64,000 bases of DNA from Diphasiastrum complanatum. Taxonomy: Eukaryota; Streptophyta; Lycopodiopsida; Lycopodiales; Lycopodiaceae. Position 1 is the first letter of the stretch. Each line of letters opens with the position of its first letter. This document shows positions 24,301 to 34,603 of this stretch, one piece after another. Below the pieces are notes generated by a model, which was not told where the DNA came from, did not search any database, and worked only from the letters and a program-made list of their open reading frames with translations. The translations under genes were made by a program, and so were the position numbers. The stretch spans positions 3,460,974 through 3,524,973 of the forward strand of contig CM055093.1 of NCBI GenBank assembly GCA_029204225.1, read 5' to 3'.

Positions 24301-25276
24301 CATTATCTTAAGTGGTGGTAACAATCTAGATATAGATGAAATCAAGATGGCACTCAAAAGAGAGTTTGAAATTCAAGATCTTGGTAAACTTCATTATATC
24401 TTAGGAATAGAGATTATTAGAACTTCTAAATCTACATTCATATGTCAAGAAAAGTATGTTAACTCTATTCTAAAAAGGTTTCATATGGAAGATTGTAAAG
24501 TTGTTTCTACTCCTATGGAATCAAATGTAAAGCTAACTACAAGAAGTAATGAAAGATCCTTCAAGGACATTACTCTCTATAGAAAGCTAATAGGATCTCT
24601 TATATGGTTAACCATCACAAGACCTGATCTAAGCTTTGTGGTTGGTAAACTAAGTCAATTTATGCAAGATCCTAGTGAGGCTCATTGGAAGCTAGGAAAG
24701 AGAGTACTTAGATACATCTCGGGATCTAGAGATTTTGGCATCTTGTATGGAGGTACTACACCTAACCTTTGTGGATTTTCAGATTCAGATTTTGCAGGTG
24801 ATCAAATGGATAGGAAGTCAACAAGTGCCTTTGCAATCTATCTTGGAGATGGAGTGGTCTCATGGCTATCAAAGAAGCAACCAACTATCTCTCTATCTTC
24901 CACCGAAGCCGAGTACAAGGCATTAACAACATGCACCAAGGAGATTCTTTGGATCAAGAGGATGTTATTGGATCTTCACTTGCTGGAACCAGAGAAGACT
25001 CCAATCATACTTTGTGATAACCTTTCAGCCCAAAGCTTGGCAAGCAATCCTGTTTTTCATGCAAGGAGCAAGCACATTGAGATTGCTCACCATTTTGTGA
25101 GAGATCAAGTCATTGCCAAAGAGGTGGAGCTTCAACATGTCTCTTCAAAGGAGTGTGTGGCTGATATCTTCACCAAACCATTGGGAAAGGACCTATATTT
25201 AATGCATAGATCTAATCTTGGAATGTGCTCAAAGACTATGTTGAAACTAGCATCCAATGTTGAAGAGGGAGTGTGA
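21323..25276 (+). CDS. Copia Gag-Pol polyprotein, intact
   Basis: A single frame of 1317 residues. Gag (UBN2-like, SSNYSTWKVRMESLL) is followed by a CCHC knuckle at residues 250-263 (CFYCGIKGHFANEC), aspartic protease WIDSGASSHMT (active Asp309), the pre-integrase HHCC region (WHKRLGHPN ... CEHC), integrase D-D-E residues in VHSDIHS, LRSDNGGEY and NGVAERKNR, reverse transcriptase with FLNGDLEEDIYMEQPEGY and YVDD at residues 990-993, and RNase H (GFSDSDFAGD, STEAEYKAL, DIFTKPLG). No stop or frameshift is present, and every catalytic residue I can check is kept. The TGA stop is formed by the first bases of the 3' LTR (gTG|TGA), so the LTR terminus closes the reading frame. Confidence 0.97.
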   Translation: MASNGGIMLESSERLSSSNYSTWKVRMESLLELNELMDIVAEIEERPLTLQEQQRFDKKAKRALHIIKMNVTNELLKEVGKCQSASEAWNALKKLFESKSTSRVLTLRRQIFSSRQREGESAHAFILRVKSLSDDLVCIDENIKDGEIVQVMLNGLLNEHANLVQSFAIQRVLPSVVDLQEILLAEEHRLQSKLDGASLQGGGEEAFFTKGKFKGKGKGKGKWSKGGNFDHDDHSSSSSSTKNNKSKFKCFYCGIKGHFANECYKKKREQGERQGNLTIDEEEHNTCESLVMTSSLLANIDDNDPWWIDSGASSHMTRHKEYFTSLLSYEGEGNIIYTANDGQCDIKGIGTIPISLSTNRKANLENVLYIPSITKNLLSVSQMIDKGLDVEFIGDACLISKCGSLIAQGRRHGKLFKLDACVISNHEGCMAREQLTNQEVWHKRLGHPNFKSLEVMAKKELVLGLPKSLVANNSVCEHCALSKSHRLAYSRSTSRSKEAFQLVHSDIHSSSTTSNGGAKMYATFIDDFSRYTWIYLLKSKDEVFAAFVKFKNEMENQFNTKIKCLRSDNGGEYTSNRFKDFCIAHGIKREMSSPRTPQQNGVAERKNRTLCECAKAMRLHANLARSFWGEALACANYLCNRWTSASLDGKTPHEVLYGRRPSVKHCRIFGCTCFVNITLDDRTKEDPSSKKGVFVGYSEVSKAYKVYIPSTKKVVISRDVIFHEENVSNVVDVDVDVPTNHHDVQDVLDEDGDATPKQTSRKTQRQRAKPSRLTYDEKGKQVVDNSNFAFLTSFDEPTCVGEAIQKKEWIQAMDHEHQALIKSNTWRLVKLPKDKKAIGCKWIFKIKTNQDGSINKYKARLVAKGYAQEYGIDYDETFAPVAKMVTIRILISLATLYDWDMWQMDVTNAFLNGDLEEDIYMEQPEGYVSHDEPNHVCYLQKSLYGLKQAPRSWYAKLNSFLLSQNFVMSEYDHSLYFRLNENDITLLLIYVDDIILSGGNNLDIDEIKMALKREFEIQDLGKLHYILGIEIIRTSKSTFICQEKYVNSILKRFHMEDCKVVSTPMESNVKLTTRSNERSFKDITLYRKLIGSLIWLTITRPDLSFVVGKLSQFMQDPSEAHWKLGKRVLRYISGSRDFGILYGGTTPNLCGFSDSDFAGDQMDRKSTSAFAIYLGDGVVSWLSKKQPTISLSSTEAEYKALTTCTKEILWIKRMLLDLHLLEPEKTPIILCDNLSAQSLASNPVFHARSKHIEIAHHFVRDQVIAKEVELQHVSSKECVADIFTKPLGKDLYLMHRSNLGMCSKTMLKLASNVEEGV
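25262..25271 (+). other. Polypurine tract, young Copia
   Basis: gaagagggag immediately before the TG of the 3' LTR; the expected primer for plus-strand synthesis. It overlaps the last sense codons of the polyprotein. Confidence 0.85.
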
Positions 25277-25926
25277 AAATTGTCAACATTTCCTAGCTAG
25301 TTTGAGGCCTAAATTGGCTAAAATCGTAAATAGTTTTGGTTCTGGAGTTTCACACGTGTGAACCAGGCCACAATGTTTTTATTTACTGTATTTTTTCAGT
25401 ATGATGAAGTGTCAAACTTCATACCCTTCAAAATGAGACCATTTTGATGTATTTTGGTCATATAAGCCATTTTTAGCTATTTTTCCTATATAGGGAATAT
25501 CTAGGGTCAAGTACCTTCTAGAGAGAGGAGAGAGAGTCATCTTCCTCATCCATAAATAGTAGGGAAGTCGTGGAGAACAGGTTGGAGAAACCTTTTGTAT
25601 GCTTCATTGAGATCAATAGATCATTGTCATTGTTTCTTCCTCCATTGAGAGCATTGTTGTGTGTATTGTCTTCAAGCTATTGTGTATGATCTTAGGTGCT
25701 TTCCAAAAGTGATAGGCTGATGTATTATGGACTGTATAATGCTATTTTGGGCCGCACTTGATGTTTATGGAAGTTTCCATTTGTGATAAATGCTTTTTGA
25801 TCAAGTTCTTTGCATTCTAGGTAGCATAGAATGTGTTGCCAATTCCTAGCTTATGTAGTTTGGAGTGCAAGCATTCAAGCCAATGATCTTGGAGTTTAGA
25901 TCCACTTAGGATCTGTATTTTTCACA
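25272..25926 (+). repeat. 3' LTR of the young Copia
   Basis: 655 bp, identical by eye to the 5' LTR except for two T/C differences close to its start. Followed by the second GACAG of the target duplication. Confidence 0.96.
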
Positions 25927-25931
25927 GACAG

Positions 25932-26747
25932 TACTAGAAAATAAGACACTGGGTGCATAAAACACAAGAGGAGGAAAGAGAGCAAGAACGAAACAATCCC
26001 ACAGAACCTCCAGTCGACGTCGAACCAGATCCGCAAACAGACTCACCACTGCGCATTGATCAGAATGATCGATTGCACCAACATGAACCACTTTTTCACA
26101 TGGTGGAGCATGAGGAACCACGCACTGAAAGGCTCATACTCCTGTTGTCAAGCCACGTTAGTTTACCCCTCGGAAAACTACTACGGATTGCACCACAAGC
26201 GAAAAGCCTTCTAGCTGAATGGGCCAAGGCGGATGAGAAGCCAGTAGCGCCTGAGCCCATATATTGTGCGGGCGATGATGAAACAAGTAACGTCCTCCAC
26301 ATCGGAGCAGCATGCGAAAGTGAGGAACACAACATCACTTTGCCAATCAAACACAAGAGATTTGAGGACGAGGCAACAGTGGTAGATGGAGGATCGGGTG
26401 TCAATCTGATCTCCACTACTTTGTACAAAAAATGGGGATTACAAGGATTGAAGCCAGCCAGATTCGCCATCAAGTTAGCAGATCAATCCTGTGTGAAACC
26501 AAAAGGTGTAGTTGTTGGTATCCCGTAAAGATAGTAGGCATGAAGTATATGATTACTTTTGTGGTCATGGATATACCTGAATCTCCATCTGCAAACGGTA
26601 TTTTACTGGGAAGACCATGGTTGAGGGCTGCGCAAGTAATACACAACTGGGGTATAGGGAAACTCACCTTCAAGAACAGAGAACAGGCTGTAAAGGTGGA
26701 TCTAACCACATGGGCAGTAAAACCTATTGCACAAGTTTTGACACTAT
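25932..26747 (+). pseudogene. G1 copy 2 Gag end and aspartic protease
   Basis: Continues G1 gag-pol after the Copia insertion: RHWVHKTQEEE, an acidic proline-rich linker, then a retropepsin-type protease with VVDGGSGVNLISTTLYKKWG (active-site DGG in place of the usual DSG/DTG, as in several plant Gypsy lineages), LADQS, and ILLGRPWLRAA after a frameshift near 26520. Immediately afterwards the sequence jumps into the C-terminal part of RNase H, so the reverse transcriptase and most of RNase H are missing. Confidence 0.75.
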
Positions 26748-28235
26748 TTGATGGCCACACATTTTGCTTTTACGGACCATCAACCCTTGCTATATCCCGT
26801 TAATAAAACTTGCAACACCGGAAGAATCACCAGATGGCTCCTGTTGTTGTTGGAATTTGATTTTCGGATAGTAGTTCGTAAGGGAAAACGACACTACATG
26901 GTAGATCATGTGTCACGAATCAAGGGAAAGGAAATTGCAACCCAACCCGATGATGAGCTGGCAGATGCTGCCTTATTTTACGTGGATACAGTACCAGAAT
27001 GGGCTGCCGACATTGTTGAATATCTAATGCGGGGCCAACCAGAAACATCACTACCAAAGGCGGAACAACGGAAATTGATCTTAAAAGCTAGACCTTATCA
27101 GCTGATTGCCAGCCAGTTGTACCAAAGAGGTCTAGACAGAATTCTTCGGCGGTGTATTCTTTCTCATGAGACCACCCAGATCATTTCGCTTTCACATGAA
27201 GGCATGGGTGGAGGTCATTTTGCATCTGACATTACAGTTCGCAAGGTCCTGCAATCAGGATGTTGGTGGCCAACGATTCATAAAGACACAGAGGAATACT
27301 TGAAAAAGTGCGATGTGTGCAAAAGGGCAAGAAGACCAATGAGATTGAACTATGACCTACTGCAACCAATCTTAGTCCAAGCACCGTTCGAGAAATGGAG
27401 ATTGGATTATATTGGTCCAATTCACCCTGTAGCAAGGAGTTCCCAGGCTCGATACATAGTCGTAGCCACAGACTACCTTATCAAATGGGTCGAAGCCAAG
27501 GCAGTACGAGTAGCTGACGCTAGGACCACTGCCAAGTTTCTTTATGAAAATAGCATTTTGCGCTTCGAGTGCCCGATGGAACTAGTTAGTGATCACGGAA
27601 GCCATTTCATCAACGAGACCATCAAGGTCCTATTGGAAGAATTCTTCGTGATCCACAGAACCAGTACACCTTATTATCCTCGTGGTAATGGGCAAGCAGA
27701 ATCATCCAATAAGATCATGTGTAGCGTGCTCACGAAAACAGATGAAGCTAGCAGATCATATTGGGAACACAAGTTACATGCTGCACTGTGGGCAGTCAGA
27801 ATAGCATATAAAGATAGCACTAATCAAACACCATTTCAATTGGTATACGGTCAGGATGCTGTGATGTCAATAGAGTTTCTAGTTCCTTCATTAATAATTG
27901 CCACCGCACAACGTCTTAATGAGTCCAAATCTCTATAGGTATGGCACGAAGCTCTGCATAAACTCTGTGAAACACGCTTACTAGTTGTGCATGCACTGGC
28001 AGCTGAAAAGGAAAGACGCAAGGCTTGGCATGATTGCAAATTACAAAAAAAGGATCTTTGATTAGGAGATCTGGTCCTGATGTATAAAACCAAGGCGATC
28101 AAGGGGAAGTTAAAATTCACAGGCGAAGGTTCTTAGAGGATCAAGAAAATTCTTAATCATGGGGTCGTGAACTTAGAATAGCTTGATGGGACGCCCTGTG
28201 ACACACCCGTCAATGGTAGCCAGTTGCACAAGTAA
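26748..28235 (+). pseudogene. G1 copy 2 RNase H tail and integrase
   Basis: Begins with FAFTDHQPLLY ... NTGRITRWLLLLLEFDF and HYMVDHVSRI, the end of RNase H, then integrase. It has an HHCC-type zinc domain (HEGMGGGH ... CDVCKRA), a catalytic core with D, D and E in LDYIGPIHP, VSDHGSHFIN and GNGQAESSNK, and a C-terminal region. Integrase inserts cDNA into the genome. All three catalytic residues are present, but TAG at 27936 replaces the CAG of copy 3, and the GPY/F-like motif is damaged (GEGS* where copy 3 has GEGPYRIKE). The sequence resembles the Tat side of the Tat/Athila group more than Athila proper. Confidence 0.83.
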
Positions 28236-29338
28236 TGGCCACCAAAGTAGGACAGATCCAGATTAGGGATGACACGTTACAAAAAGCTAATCTGCTCAGC
28301 CATTACCGCTAGATCTAAGGAGATTAGGCCAAATCAAGCTAAATCCATGAAGATTCAGCCAGATCTGACAGGATCGGGAAAATCCATCAGAATCCAAGGA
28401 GGATCCAGATCCTGATAGGGTCAAAAAAGAAGCAGACCATCAGATTGACTGAGGGATCTACTACCAAGAATCCATCAAAACTTCCAAAGCACTACCAACA
28501 GTCAGATCAAGCTTGGATGAAGCTGATTGCCAGTTTACAAAAGTTAAAAATCAGAAAATCTCGAGATCTCGTCAAAAAAAAAAAAACACTCTGAAGGAGC
28601 ACTTTTTTCATGATTTTTTGAGATCCCCTGGGAGATAGCTCTTGAAAATTGGACAGTCACCAGATCTGACCTAGATGCATCCATGAAAATCTCTGTGAGA
28701 GTTCTTGATGGAGGAGTCATCATTTTTTAGTGTACGCGGGAGTTCCCAGAAGCAGAATTTCTGAACCCTTGCAGAGCATCAAGATCAACTTACCAACTCT
28801 TGCAACGTGCCTAAATGGAATCAGAGCAGTGAAATTAGCCTGCCTATATGGTCTGATCTTGAAAATCCAATCACAGGAACAAGTTGTGCGAGAGATTACT
28901 TCTTGCAAGAGTTCAACCCTCGCAGAACCTTCGCATACCAGTCAAATCACCTTCTGAACTCTCGTAGACTTCCCTGAGGTCTTAGAATTTGTGAAGAAGG
29001 TGCCTCCCAAAATTTGGATGGAATTGAACAAGGGAAAGTGAATTTCACCTAATACGCACTCTAAATTCCGCTATATAAGGGATGAATTTGAGTCATTTGT
29101 CATCTTTGCTAGCGAAGCTCTGTCGAGATTTCCACTGATAATACCAAGTTTTTTGTTTTCAACCAAACTTCCTACCAGCTGTCATCTGTCATCTGCTCAT
29201 ATCAAACAACGATCTACACTCTGAACTACAATCATTGTCATCCAACACTCATTATTCTCAATTTTCTACTATTTCCTTCCATTTTCCACCGTTTTTCTAC
29301 TTTTTTGACTTTTTCGACCACTAATTATCATTGCTAAC
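28236..29338 (+). other. G1 noncoding region between pol and the extra ORF
   Basis: About 1.1 kb without a convincing coding frame. It carries further copies of the CTCGCAGA / TGCGAGAG motif family at 28690-28980 (for example gtgcgagagattacttcttgcaagagttcaaccctcgcagaa), linking it to the 5' leader of the same element. A tataagggatgaat word near 29073 and a pyrimidine-rich stretch precede the next ORF, which could be a separate promoter or subgenomic leader. Colinear with 43201-44277. Confidence 0.6.
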
Positions 29339-30375
29339 ATGGCCTCCTCATCCTCTGAAGACTCTGGCGCCAAACAGGTGATCCAGCGTGACATCCCCGA
29401 GGCCACGCAAATTTGGCCTCTACCCTCTGACACTTTGATCCAACCATGGCTGCAGACAACCGCGCCCCTCCAAGAAGCAATGGATTTTTATTCGGCGCTC
29501 TTCCATTCTGAGATTAACATGGGCCTCGGCCTTCACGCTTACACCACCTGGGACGAGGACAAGGCCCGTTTCCACTTCGTGTACCAAGGTACCACGTACA
29601 AGGTCAGGATTAATGTCGACTCAATGATCACTGTTGGCATTATGTTCGTTGATCATCAACCCATTGCCACGCCAAGCTCTGATCAAACCATTCGTCACCC
29701 AAACCACACCAAAAATTCCCATCCAGACTAACAATGGTGACCTGACTGAAGCTATCACGGAACTCGTCATTCAAGTAGCTGCGCATCTGTTGAATAACTT
29801 TCTGGTTATTTCAACATTTCGCAAGGACAGAATCCAGTCTACGCTGCTGAGTCAGATAGTGAAATCCTTTCTGGAATTCCCTAACCCCTCCGTTGTGCCA
29901 TACGATTGGCATAGCTTCCTTATTCGAGAACTAACAAACTCCATCAAACCCAACAAGCAGGCCCCCTGTTGTGTAACTTTGCATGCACACTTCTTGAGGT
30001 GAAAGTGCATGGTTTCCAACGCTCATCTCTCCTGTCTACCCTTGTGCCATATACTAACCTTTACCCACCATCTCAAGCATCTACCTCCTCCCAACCTGCA
30101 GTCATTAACACAACGGCCAGCAAACGAATGCGTGGTGCTGCCTCTACATCCACATCTCCACCTGTTACCTGACGACGTGTCTCCACTGCCGCACTAACTA
30201 CTCCATCAACCACCGCCACTTCTTCTTCCATGCAACCCCCCACTCCAATTATTGTTGTCATTACCTCTCTTCCTATTCCATCCACATTTGTTTCTGTCTC
30301 CATCTCTGTTTCTTCTGTTGATACCACTCCTACTTCTCTTTCAATGTCCGCTGCTCCATCCATCACCATCGCATC
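29339..30375 (+). pseudogene. G1 extra ORF downstream of pol (copy 2), truncated
   Basis: Starts MASSSSEDSGAKQVIQRD. A folded-looking N-terminal domain (EAMDFYSALFHSEINMGLG, TYKVRINVDSMITVG) is followed, after frameshifts near 29690 and 29960, by FPNPSVVPYDWHSFLIREL and a Ser/Thr/Pro-rich tail. Its place after integrase is that of the env-like third ORF of Athila-type elements, and the FYSALF...Y-x-V-R pattern is reminiscent of the plant transposon protein domain of Athila ORFs. I see no signal peptide or transmembrane segment. It is cut off by the reverse-strand Gypsy fragment at 30376; the rest is seen in the copy at 44278. Confidence 0.6.
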
Positions 30376-30947
30376 CCGATCAGGATCAGCTCTATAAACT
30401 CGCCACCACGTGGTGGTGCATCCATCTAAATGTAAAACAACCAACTAGATCTTCTGAGGATCAGTCTTAGGGTAGATTTGAGAATATGTGTCAAGCCTAG
30501 CAAACCAATTCTCTAATAAGTTCTCGTCAGAGGAACCAAAATAGGTAGCAAGCTGTACCCTATCACAAAAGTCTCGAGCAAAGTGTGGCTCAGGAAGTGA
30601 GGGACGTGAAAAGAAACCAAGAGATGGATTAGGTGGAATGAACGGTCCACCACGAGGCTGACTAGCAGAGGAAGATGGAAATCCCAATGGAGGGGGAGTC
30701 CCAAATAAAGAAAAATAGGAGCTTTACCAGAACCATGAGGCTGTAAAGAATCGATCTGTGACTGCATAGTAGCAAATCCGATCATAACGGTATTGAAGCG
30801 AAGAACGAGACCAGAAAGGGTCTCATCCATGCGACGAAACTGATCGGATAAGGTTTCTTGATTAGTCTCACTCGGGGTAGGTGAATGTGTCGTAATGATA
30901 GTGAAAAGAATAGACGACAACTTGAGAGAGCAAACTCTTGTCGTCAC
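30376..30947 (-). pseudogene. Gypsy Gag 5' part, reverse strand
   Basis: From about 30947 leftwards: ETLSDQFRRMDETLSGLVLRF, then after a frameshift near 30720 a Pro-rich linker and FGSSDENLLENWFARLDTYSQIY, PKTDPQKI, stop, LVVLHLDGCTTTWW. The last pattern (NWF-x-LD ... HL-x-G-x-A-x-WW) is typical of Retrotrans_gag. One stop (TAG at about 30445) and one frameshift are present, and the rest of Gag is missing. Confidence 0.68.
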
Positions 30948-32036
30948 CCCAAATTAGTCTATTAAAACCACTATTATCACAACTACGAAAGGACAACAAT
31001 CAACAAATGAAAAAAAAGTGAAAATGAAGGCTGTAAAAATGTGCTGGACAACAAGGAGGCAAGTGACAAATTGGAGTATCAAACGGAGTCGGAATTTTGT
31101 GAAATTTAGTTGAGGATGGGCGATGGACAGCTTGCAAACAAGGTGTGAAAAATGGCTGCAAACGGAGACAAAAACGGACGAAAGTGACAAGTATGAAACG
31201 GCTGGACAGCCTGCAAACAAAAGTGAAAAGAGGGCTGAAAATGGAAGGAGGAACGAATAAAAGAGATGAGAGAATTGGATGCTAGAGAGCCTGCAAACAA
31301 GCTGGAAATGGGTGATAGAGGGTTGGAACTTGGGGCCAGAAATAATCTGCCCAAAAAAAAAAAAAATTCTGGCTGCCAAATTTAGCGAAAGTACTTCCGC
31401 TAACTATCTGCTAAAGCTCCGCCAAGGAAAATGCTATGATAGGAGCTGGTCCTCCTCCAAACTGTGCTGAATGTTGCTGAAGCAAAGAGACGAAAGCCCT
31501 CAGCAAAGAGAGAAAAATCAGCAAGGAAAATGGGCACCCAATCAAAAAATCAGATCTGAAATTTAGCACTCAGGAAAGTGCTCTGATACCAAGTTAAGAA
31601 TAGAGCCACAACTGATCTAGAGCTAAGCTATGAAAGCTTCACATAAGCAAGACTTAAGCTATGAAAGCAGCACACAAGCAAGACTTAACCCTAGAAAGCA
31701 GGAAAGAGTGAGATTAAGGAGACTAAAGAGACAAAACAATACCATCAGCTGAATAACAAATGACACAGTTTCCCTACTTATAGCCAAGAGGAAGCCCTAA
31801 AAGGAAGCTTCCGGTGGCTAGGGCCCAACTGGGAGAGAAAATAGTGCACCCTCCAAGAAGGCCCCCACACTCCAGTAATTTGTCCAAATGGCCTAATAAT
31901 GAGTAATAAGGCCAAAGGCCAACCATATAGTCTAAGTGTCACTAATGAATAAAAAAGGGCCCAATGCTTGCTTATGCATAAAGTAAAGTAAATGTAAATG
32001 GATGCGGCGAATGTAATGAGCTGAGTCCAGAACTAG
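30376..32036 (-). mobile_element. Reverse-strand Gypsy fragment: LTR, PBS, leader, gag
   Basis: On the minus strand, an LTR-like region (about 32036 to 31592) ends at TGGTATCAGAGCAC (31578-31591), followed by a leader of about 630 bp and a gag start. The right junction is with Copia sequence at about 32037, and the left one with the G1 ORF at 30375/30376, where the two G1 copies stop matching. The LTR's outer limit and the exact TG...CA ends are not certain; the PBS-proximal end reads ...ttcttaact. Confidence 0.65.
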
Positions 32037-32040
32037 TAGA

Positions 32041-33827
32041 GATGTACTTTTTGATGAATCTCTCCAAGCCAAAGGAAAGGTGACTTCAAACAACACTCAA
32101 CTTGACAAGGATCATGTTATGGCCGAGGAGGAGCTTCATGAAGATGAAGACCAAGTGAAACTTACTCAAAGTCCAAGGGTGCCAAGAAGATCAACAAGGA
32201 CAAGGACTTAGCCATCAAGGCTCACTTATAGGGACAAAGGGGAGCAAAGGGAAGACTCTCAACTACTCAACTCTTATACTTTCTTGACTACTATGCTTGA
32301 AGGACCAACTAGTTTTGAGGAAGCAAATAAGTCTCAATATTGGAGGAAAGCTATGCAAGTAGAGTTTGATGCATTGATGGAAAATCAAACTTGGAAGCTT
32401 GTTGATTTACCTTATGGAAAGAAGCTTATTACTTGTAAATGGATATATAGATTGAAAAATAATCAAGATGGTTCCATTCATAAGTATAAAGCTAGACTTG
32501 TAGCAAAAGGTTTTTTGCAAGTCAAAGGCATATATTATGATGAAAACTTTGCACCTGTTGCAAAGCTTGTAACTATTAGATTAATCATATGTCTTGCAGC
32601 TTCTTTCAAATGGGAGCTCTTCCAACTTGATTTGACAAACGCTTTCTTGAATGGATTCTTCGAAGAGGAAATCTACATGTGCCAACCCGAGGGCTTCATC
32701 AAAGAAGGAGAAGAAGACAAGGTGTGTTTCTTGAAGAAGAGTCTTTATGAACTCAAGCAAGCACCAAGAGCATGGTACTCTAGGTTGCATTCCTATCTTA
32801 TTTCCATTAGATTTGTTGTAAGTTTTAAAGAACCATCATTGTACTGCAAATGTAATGATGGGAAGATCATTATCTTAGTTTTATATGTTGATGACATTAT
32901 ACTCAGAGGAAATGATCTAGATGGCATCAAAAATGTAAAAATTGGCTTGTCTAGTGAATTTAGAATGGTAGATCTAGGACTTCTTCAAGTTATACTTGGA
33001 ATAGAAGTTACTAGAAGTAATGATTTTACTTTCATATGTCAATCTAAGTATGCTAGATCAATCTTAGCAAAATTTGGCATGATTGATTGTAAAGGAGTTG
33101 AAACTCCCATGGAATTAAGTGTAAAAGTTTCTAAGGAAAGTGATGAAGCATCATTTGAGGACATCTCTACCTATAGGATGCTTATTGGTTCCTAGATGTT
33201 AGTTTTTGTGTTGTCAAATTAAGTCAATACATGCAAAGTCCATTAATATGTCATTGGAAAGGAGCAAAAAAGGTGTTAAGGTACTTCTTGGCTACAAAAG
33301 ATTTTGGCATAGTTTATGAAAGGACTAATATTTGTATAAGAGCATATTTGGACTCAAGTTTTGTAGGTGACAAGATGGATCGAAGATCCATAAGTGCATT
33401 TTCTACATTCTTATGTGGAGGAGCTATATCTTAGCTTTCCAAAAAGCAAGATACCATCTCTCTTTCATCAACAGAATCTGAGTATAAAGCTATGACAACA
33501 ACAACAAAGGAGGTTTTGCGGCTTAAAAGACTTTTGGAGGAGCTACATGTGATCAAGGATGAAGATAGTCCATGCATATATTGTGACAATCAAGCAGCTC
33601 AACAACTTGCAAACAATCTAGTCTTCCATGCCTGAACAAAGCACATTGAGATTTCACATCATTTCGTGAGGGAGAAATTGCAAGCGAAGGAGAACAAGCT
33701 TATTCATGTTTCATCATTAGATTGCATTGCTGATATACTCACCAAGGCATTGCCTAAATATCTATTTTTAAAATTAAGATTGGCTCTTGGAGTTATAGAT
33801 AGATCTACGCTAGATTTACCAAGCTAG
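32041..33827 (+). pseudogene. Copia reverse transcriptase-RNase H, broken
   Basis: RT motifs are ITCKWIYRLK, YKARLVAKGF, FAPVAKLVTIRLI, LTNAFLNGFFEEEIYMCQPEGF, LKQAPRAWYSRL and LYVDDIILRGND, so the YVDD catalytic site is intact. RNase H remnants are LDSSFVGDKMDRRS, SLSSTESEYKAM, KHIEISHHFV and DILTKALPKY. Stops at about 32208, 33195, 33433 and 33634, and a small deletion near 33195-33215 (where a 'TRPDLSF' segment is expected), make it dead. Confidence 0.88.
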
Positions 33828-33839
33828 ATTTTTGAGGAG

Positions 33840-34603
33840 TGTGAAAAATGCAAAAATAAGCTTGGTAGAGGCCAAAAAACTTGTATATAGGACAAACACA
33901 CATGTGCGGAGCCTGTTTCCACGTGTGAAACTAGTGTACTTGTCATGTACCATAATCATTTATGTTGTACATATGATGTAATTCAAGTTTCAGTGGCTAA
34001 AATGGCCAAAAACTAGTTTTCTAGATATATGACACATAGCATCAATCTATTGATTGCATGAGCCAAATACTTTTGATAGGTGTCATATCCCATGTGTAGA
34101 GGACAGTCACACGTGTGGAAATAGCTGAAGTAGGCAAGTTTTTGCTTCTAGAAGATTTCTATGAAGACCTCCATATAGTAGGAAATTGGACAAAAAATGC
34201 CCAAAATAGAAAGTCTGATCCAAGTGTCAAAATTGCATGATGATGACAAGGCATCCTCACACGTGTGAGATCTGATGCATGATCAGTACCTCGAGCTCCA
34301 AGAAGTGTATATATAGAGGCATATTTGGCCACAATCAATATGAAACATCAATCTTGGTTTTGAAAGCGATTTTGTGTAATTCTCTCTATTTGTCTGAATT
34401 TGTTTTGATTGTTTTGAGGTTCTATCATAGTGTACTTTATTCTCAGGTTGGAGTCTGTACTCTGATAGGGTTTCACACGTGTGAAACCAGCAAGTACATT
34501 TACCTTCATTAAACGATTCTTCTTGTTAAGATTTTATGTCTAGAATTGATCTAGATTGATCTTAATCTTTTGTAGATTGATAGATCAAGTAAATCTAATA
34601 CAT
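33840..34603 (+). repeat. Copia 3' LTR, truncated
   Basis: Starts TGTGAAAAATGC after a purine tract (tttgaggag). It contains cacatgtgcggagcc, repeated cacacgtgtg words and a TATA-like gtatatatagaggc at about 34305. The distal part (aattgatctagattgatct ... gatagatcaagtaaatct) resembles the LTR fragment at 1-100. Homology ends before an A-run at about 34615. Confidence 0.75.

Larger units (their letters stand above)
19496..25926 (+). mobile_element. Complete young Copia LTR retrotransposon
   Basis: 6431 bp, flanked by a perfect 5-bp target duplication GACAG (19491-19495 and 25927-25931). It has two 655-bp LTRs starting TGTGAAAATTG and ending TTTTTCACA, a PBS directly after the 5' LTR, a 1.2-kb leader, one uninterrupted gag-pol frame, and a purine tract before the 3' LTR. 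By eye only two substitutions separate the LTRs (near positions 55 and 115 of the LTR), so insertion was recent. It sits in the gag-protease part of G1 copy 2; removing it restores colinearity with G1 copy 1 at 15565-15640. This is the only element here that appears coding-complete. Confidence 0.97.
32037..34603 (+). mobile_element. Copia 3' fragment: RT, RNase H, LTR
   Basis: The 3' half of a Copia element related to, but clearly diverged from, the young one: both share the pre-RT words S-R-x-T(-Y), the LTR start TGTGAAAA and the CACACGTGTGAA word in the LTR. It begins inside pol at about 32037 and its LTR is cut at about 34603. Confidence 0.85.
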
